Shown here in pieces: positions 6,482 through 7,225 of a DNA stretch of 7,225 nucleotides (position 1 is its first letter; each line of letters starts with the position of its first letter). This DNA is from Thermoplasmata archaeon (GTDB lineage Archaea; Thermoplasmatota; Thermoplasmata; Thermoplasmatales; Thermoplasmataceae). A program made the position numbers and the translations under genes. The notes beneath the pieces are model-generated. The model searched no databases, had not been told where the DNA came from, and was given only the letters and a program-made list of their open reading frames with translations. The DNA is taken from assembly GCA_021792045.1 (NCBI GenBank), contig JAJYVJ010000083.1, positions 1-7,225 of the forward strand, read 5' to 3'.

Positions 6482-7049
6482 GTGAAAATTCAATATGTAA
6501 TCATAGACATTATGGTTCTTCAGGGTCGTGGATTCGTACCGAAGATTAGGGGCAGTACCATCAAGATGCTTGAGGTTCTTAGAGATAATTATGACTAGAA
6601 TTTAGGCGCCAAATCTTACGAAATTGAGCAGGGACATTGCATAATTGAAAATGAACAAAGGAAAAAATACTGTGGGGAGCAGAAAAATTCAGAGGAATTC
6701 TCAAGGCACCAATGGGAGACCTCAGAATCAGGAATAACGACGGAACAGAACCTGCTCTTGACACAATTCTCGGTCTAAGTTCAATCTGGATCTCTTCGCA
6801 AACATAAGACCAATAAGGTTGCTTCCGGGCATTTTGTCAGTTATACGTGGGATGGATTTAACCAGCTCAATAGATTAAACTATTGTGGGGGAAAACACTG
6901 AAGGATTGTATGAAAGTCATTTCGGTGGGAGCTTTCACAAAACACATGATAGAAGAAATGAACAATACATAGATGTCAAATTAGTGACGGAGGTTTCCAA
7001 AGCTTCGAAAGGATAAATCGCAATATTGTTCCATGGCAGTTATAAATAT
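6482..7049 (+). pseudogene. Decayed isopropylmalate/isocitrate-type dehydrogenase
   Basis: Three consecutive frames together spell the N-terminal half of a beta-decarboxylating dehydrogenase (LeuB/Icd/homoisocitrate family). Segment 1 (6482-6598) contains GRGFVPKI, a damaged form of the family GDGIGPEI, and ends in TAG 6596. Segment 2 (about 6661-6780) reads ILKAPMGDLRI then DGTEPALDTILGL, matching the A-[IV]-L-K-x-P-x-G and DGTE...ALD regions. Segment 3 (from 6780) reads FNLDLFANIRPIRLLPGI, the conserved D-L-[YF]-A-N-[IVL]-R-P block, then after TAA 6876 (where Tyr is expected) GENTEGLYESHFGG, where the family has RENTEGLY. Stops recur at 7014 and 7050. The 3' half, with the second Asp metal cluster and the NAD-binding loop, is missing. 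About 190 of roughly 340 residues remain, so no active enzyme can be made. In the family, the enzyme oxidises and decarboxylates 2-hydroxy-dicarboxylates such as isopropylmalate or homoisocitrate. Confidence 0.88.
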
Positions 7050-7106
7050 TGACAAAATCTCTTAATTTATTTGTCTTCGAAGAACAGCACTGAACTCTTA
7101 AGAATA

Positions 7107-7179
7107 TGCCTTGAGCCGGGATTGAACCAGCGACCTCCAGATCTTCAGTCTGGCGCTCTCCCTACTGAGCTATCAAGGC
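7107..7179 (-). tRNA. tRNA-Phe (anticodon GAA)
   Basis: The minus strand folds as a full 73-base cloverleaf with no intron. GCCTTGA pairs perfectly with TCAAGGC, the D-stem is GCTC/GAGC with a GG-containing loop, the anticodon stem is CCAGA/TCTGG around CTGAAGA (anticodon GAA), the variable loop has 5 bases, and the T-arm is GCTGG-TTCAATC-CCGGC with one G-T pair. The discriminator base is A. The CCA end is not encoded. Confidence 0.97.
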
Positions 7180-7201
7180 TTTAACCTCTATATTCCTGAG
7201 G

Positions 7202-7217
7202 TTTATTTAATTTCCCC
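7202..7217 (-). promoter_or_regulatory. BRE/TATA promoter of tRNA-Phe
   Basis: On the minus strand GGGAAATTAAATAAA gives a purine-rich BRE followed by an AT-rich TATA box centred about 28 bases before the mature tRNA 5' end, the normal archaeal arrangement. An inverted repeat (AACCTC 7183-7188, GAGGTT 7198-7203) lies between box and gene. Confidence 0.55.
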
Positions 7218-7225
7218 TTCGATGG

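Noticed and set aside
6579..6764. 61-codon minus-strand open frame across the dehydrogenase relic
   Set aside because: The plus strand here carries recognisable dehydrogenase motifs; the minus frame has none and appears only because the region is decayed.
7074..7083. TCTTCGAAGA palindrome near the tRNA 3' side
   Set aside because: A ten-base perfect palindrome with no loop, no repeat elsewhere in the window and no T-tract; compatible with chance.
1..7225. CRISPR array, insertion sequence ends or toxin-antitoxin pair
   Set aside because: No regularly spaced direct repeats, no transposase motifs with flanking terminal repeats and no paired small ORFs were seen on either strand.

Overview
The window looks like a chromosomal segment from an archaeon, most likely a Thermoplasmata-type euryarchaeon. 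The evidence is a bacterio-opsin-activator type (HTH_10) regulator, TATA boxes placed 22-30 bases before start codons with no Shine-Dalgarno (leaderless mRNAs), heavy AGG/ATA codon use, T-rich terminators, and a tRNA gene with no encoded CCA. The lineage is an inference from style, not from a marker gene.

Layout, left to right, all on + unless stated. The last codons of an unidentified upstream gene (1-63) overlap an M20/carboxypeptidase G2-like metallohydrolase (53-1210). A promoter region with a near-perfect palindrome (1329-1348) precedes a 12-TM MFS transporter (1381-2799), which ends in a T-rich terminator. A 460-base gap with no recognisable gene follows, ending in a second copy of the palindrome core (3215-3226) and a TATA box. 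Next is a two-gene operon: a homocitrate/isopropylmalate-synthase-like DRE-TIM enzyme (3263-4312) overlapped by a family III (CaiB/BaiF) CoA-transferase (4296-5450). An HTH_10 regulator with its own promoter is at 5586-6233. The following 870 bases hold no intact gene, but 6482-7049 is a frameshifted, stop-riddled and 3'-truncated relic of an isopropylmalate/isocitrate-type beta-decarboxylating dehydrogenase. tRNA-Phe(GAA) lies on the minus strand at 7107-7179.

The most interesting signal is regulatory. The transporter and the synthase/CoA-transferase operon share the palindrome CTAAC-N2-GTTAG, centred exactly 42.5 bases before each ATG, with a TATA box in the same register in both promoters. 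This points to one regulator controlling uptake of a compound and its CoA-dependent conversion. A working model is that the MFS protein imports an organic acid, the CaiB-like enzyme moves CoA to or from it, and the DRE-TIM enzyme makes or breaks a C-C bond next to a carboxylate. A dehydrogenase that acts on 2-hydroxy-dicarboxylates once lay downstream and has decayed. The M20 hydrolase may release an acid or amino acid from an amide, but it is not tied to the module by the palindrome. The substrate is unknown; the window does not match a textbook pathway that I recognise.
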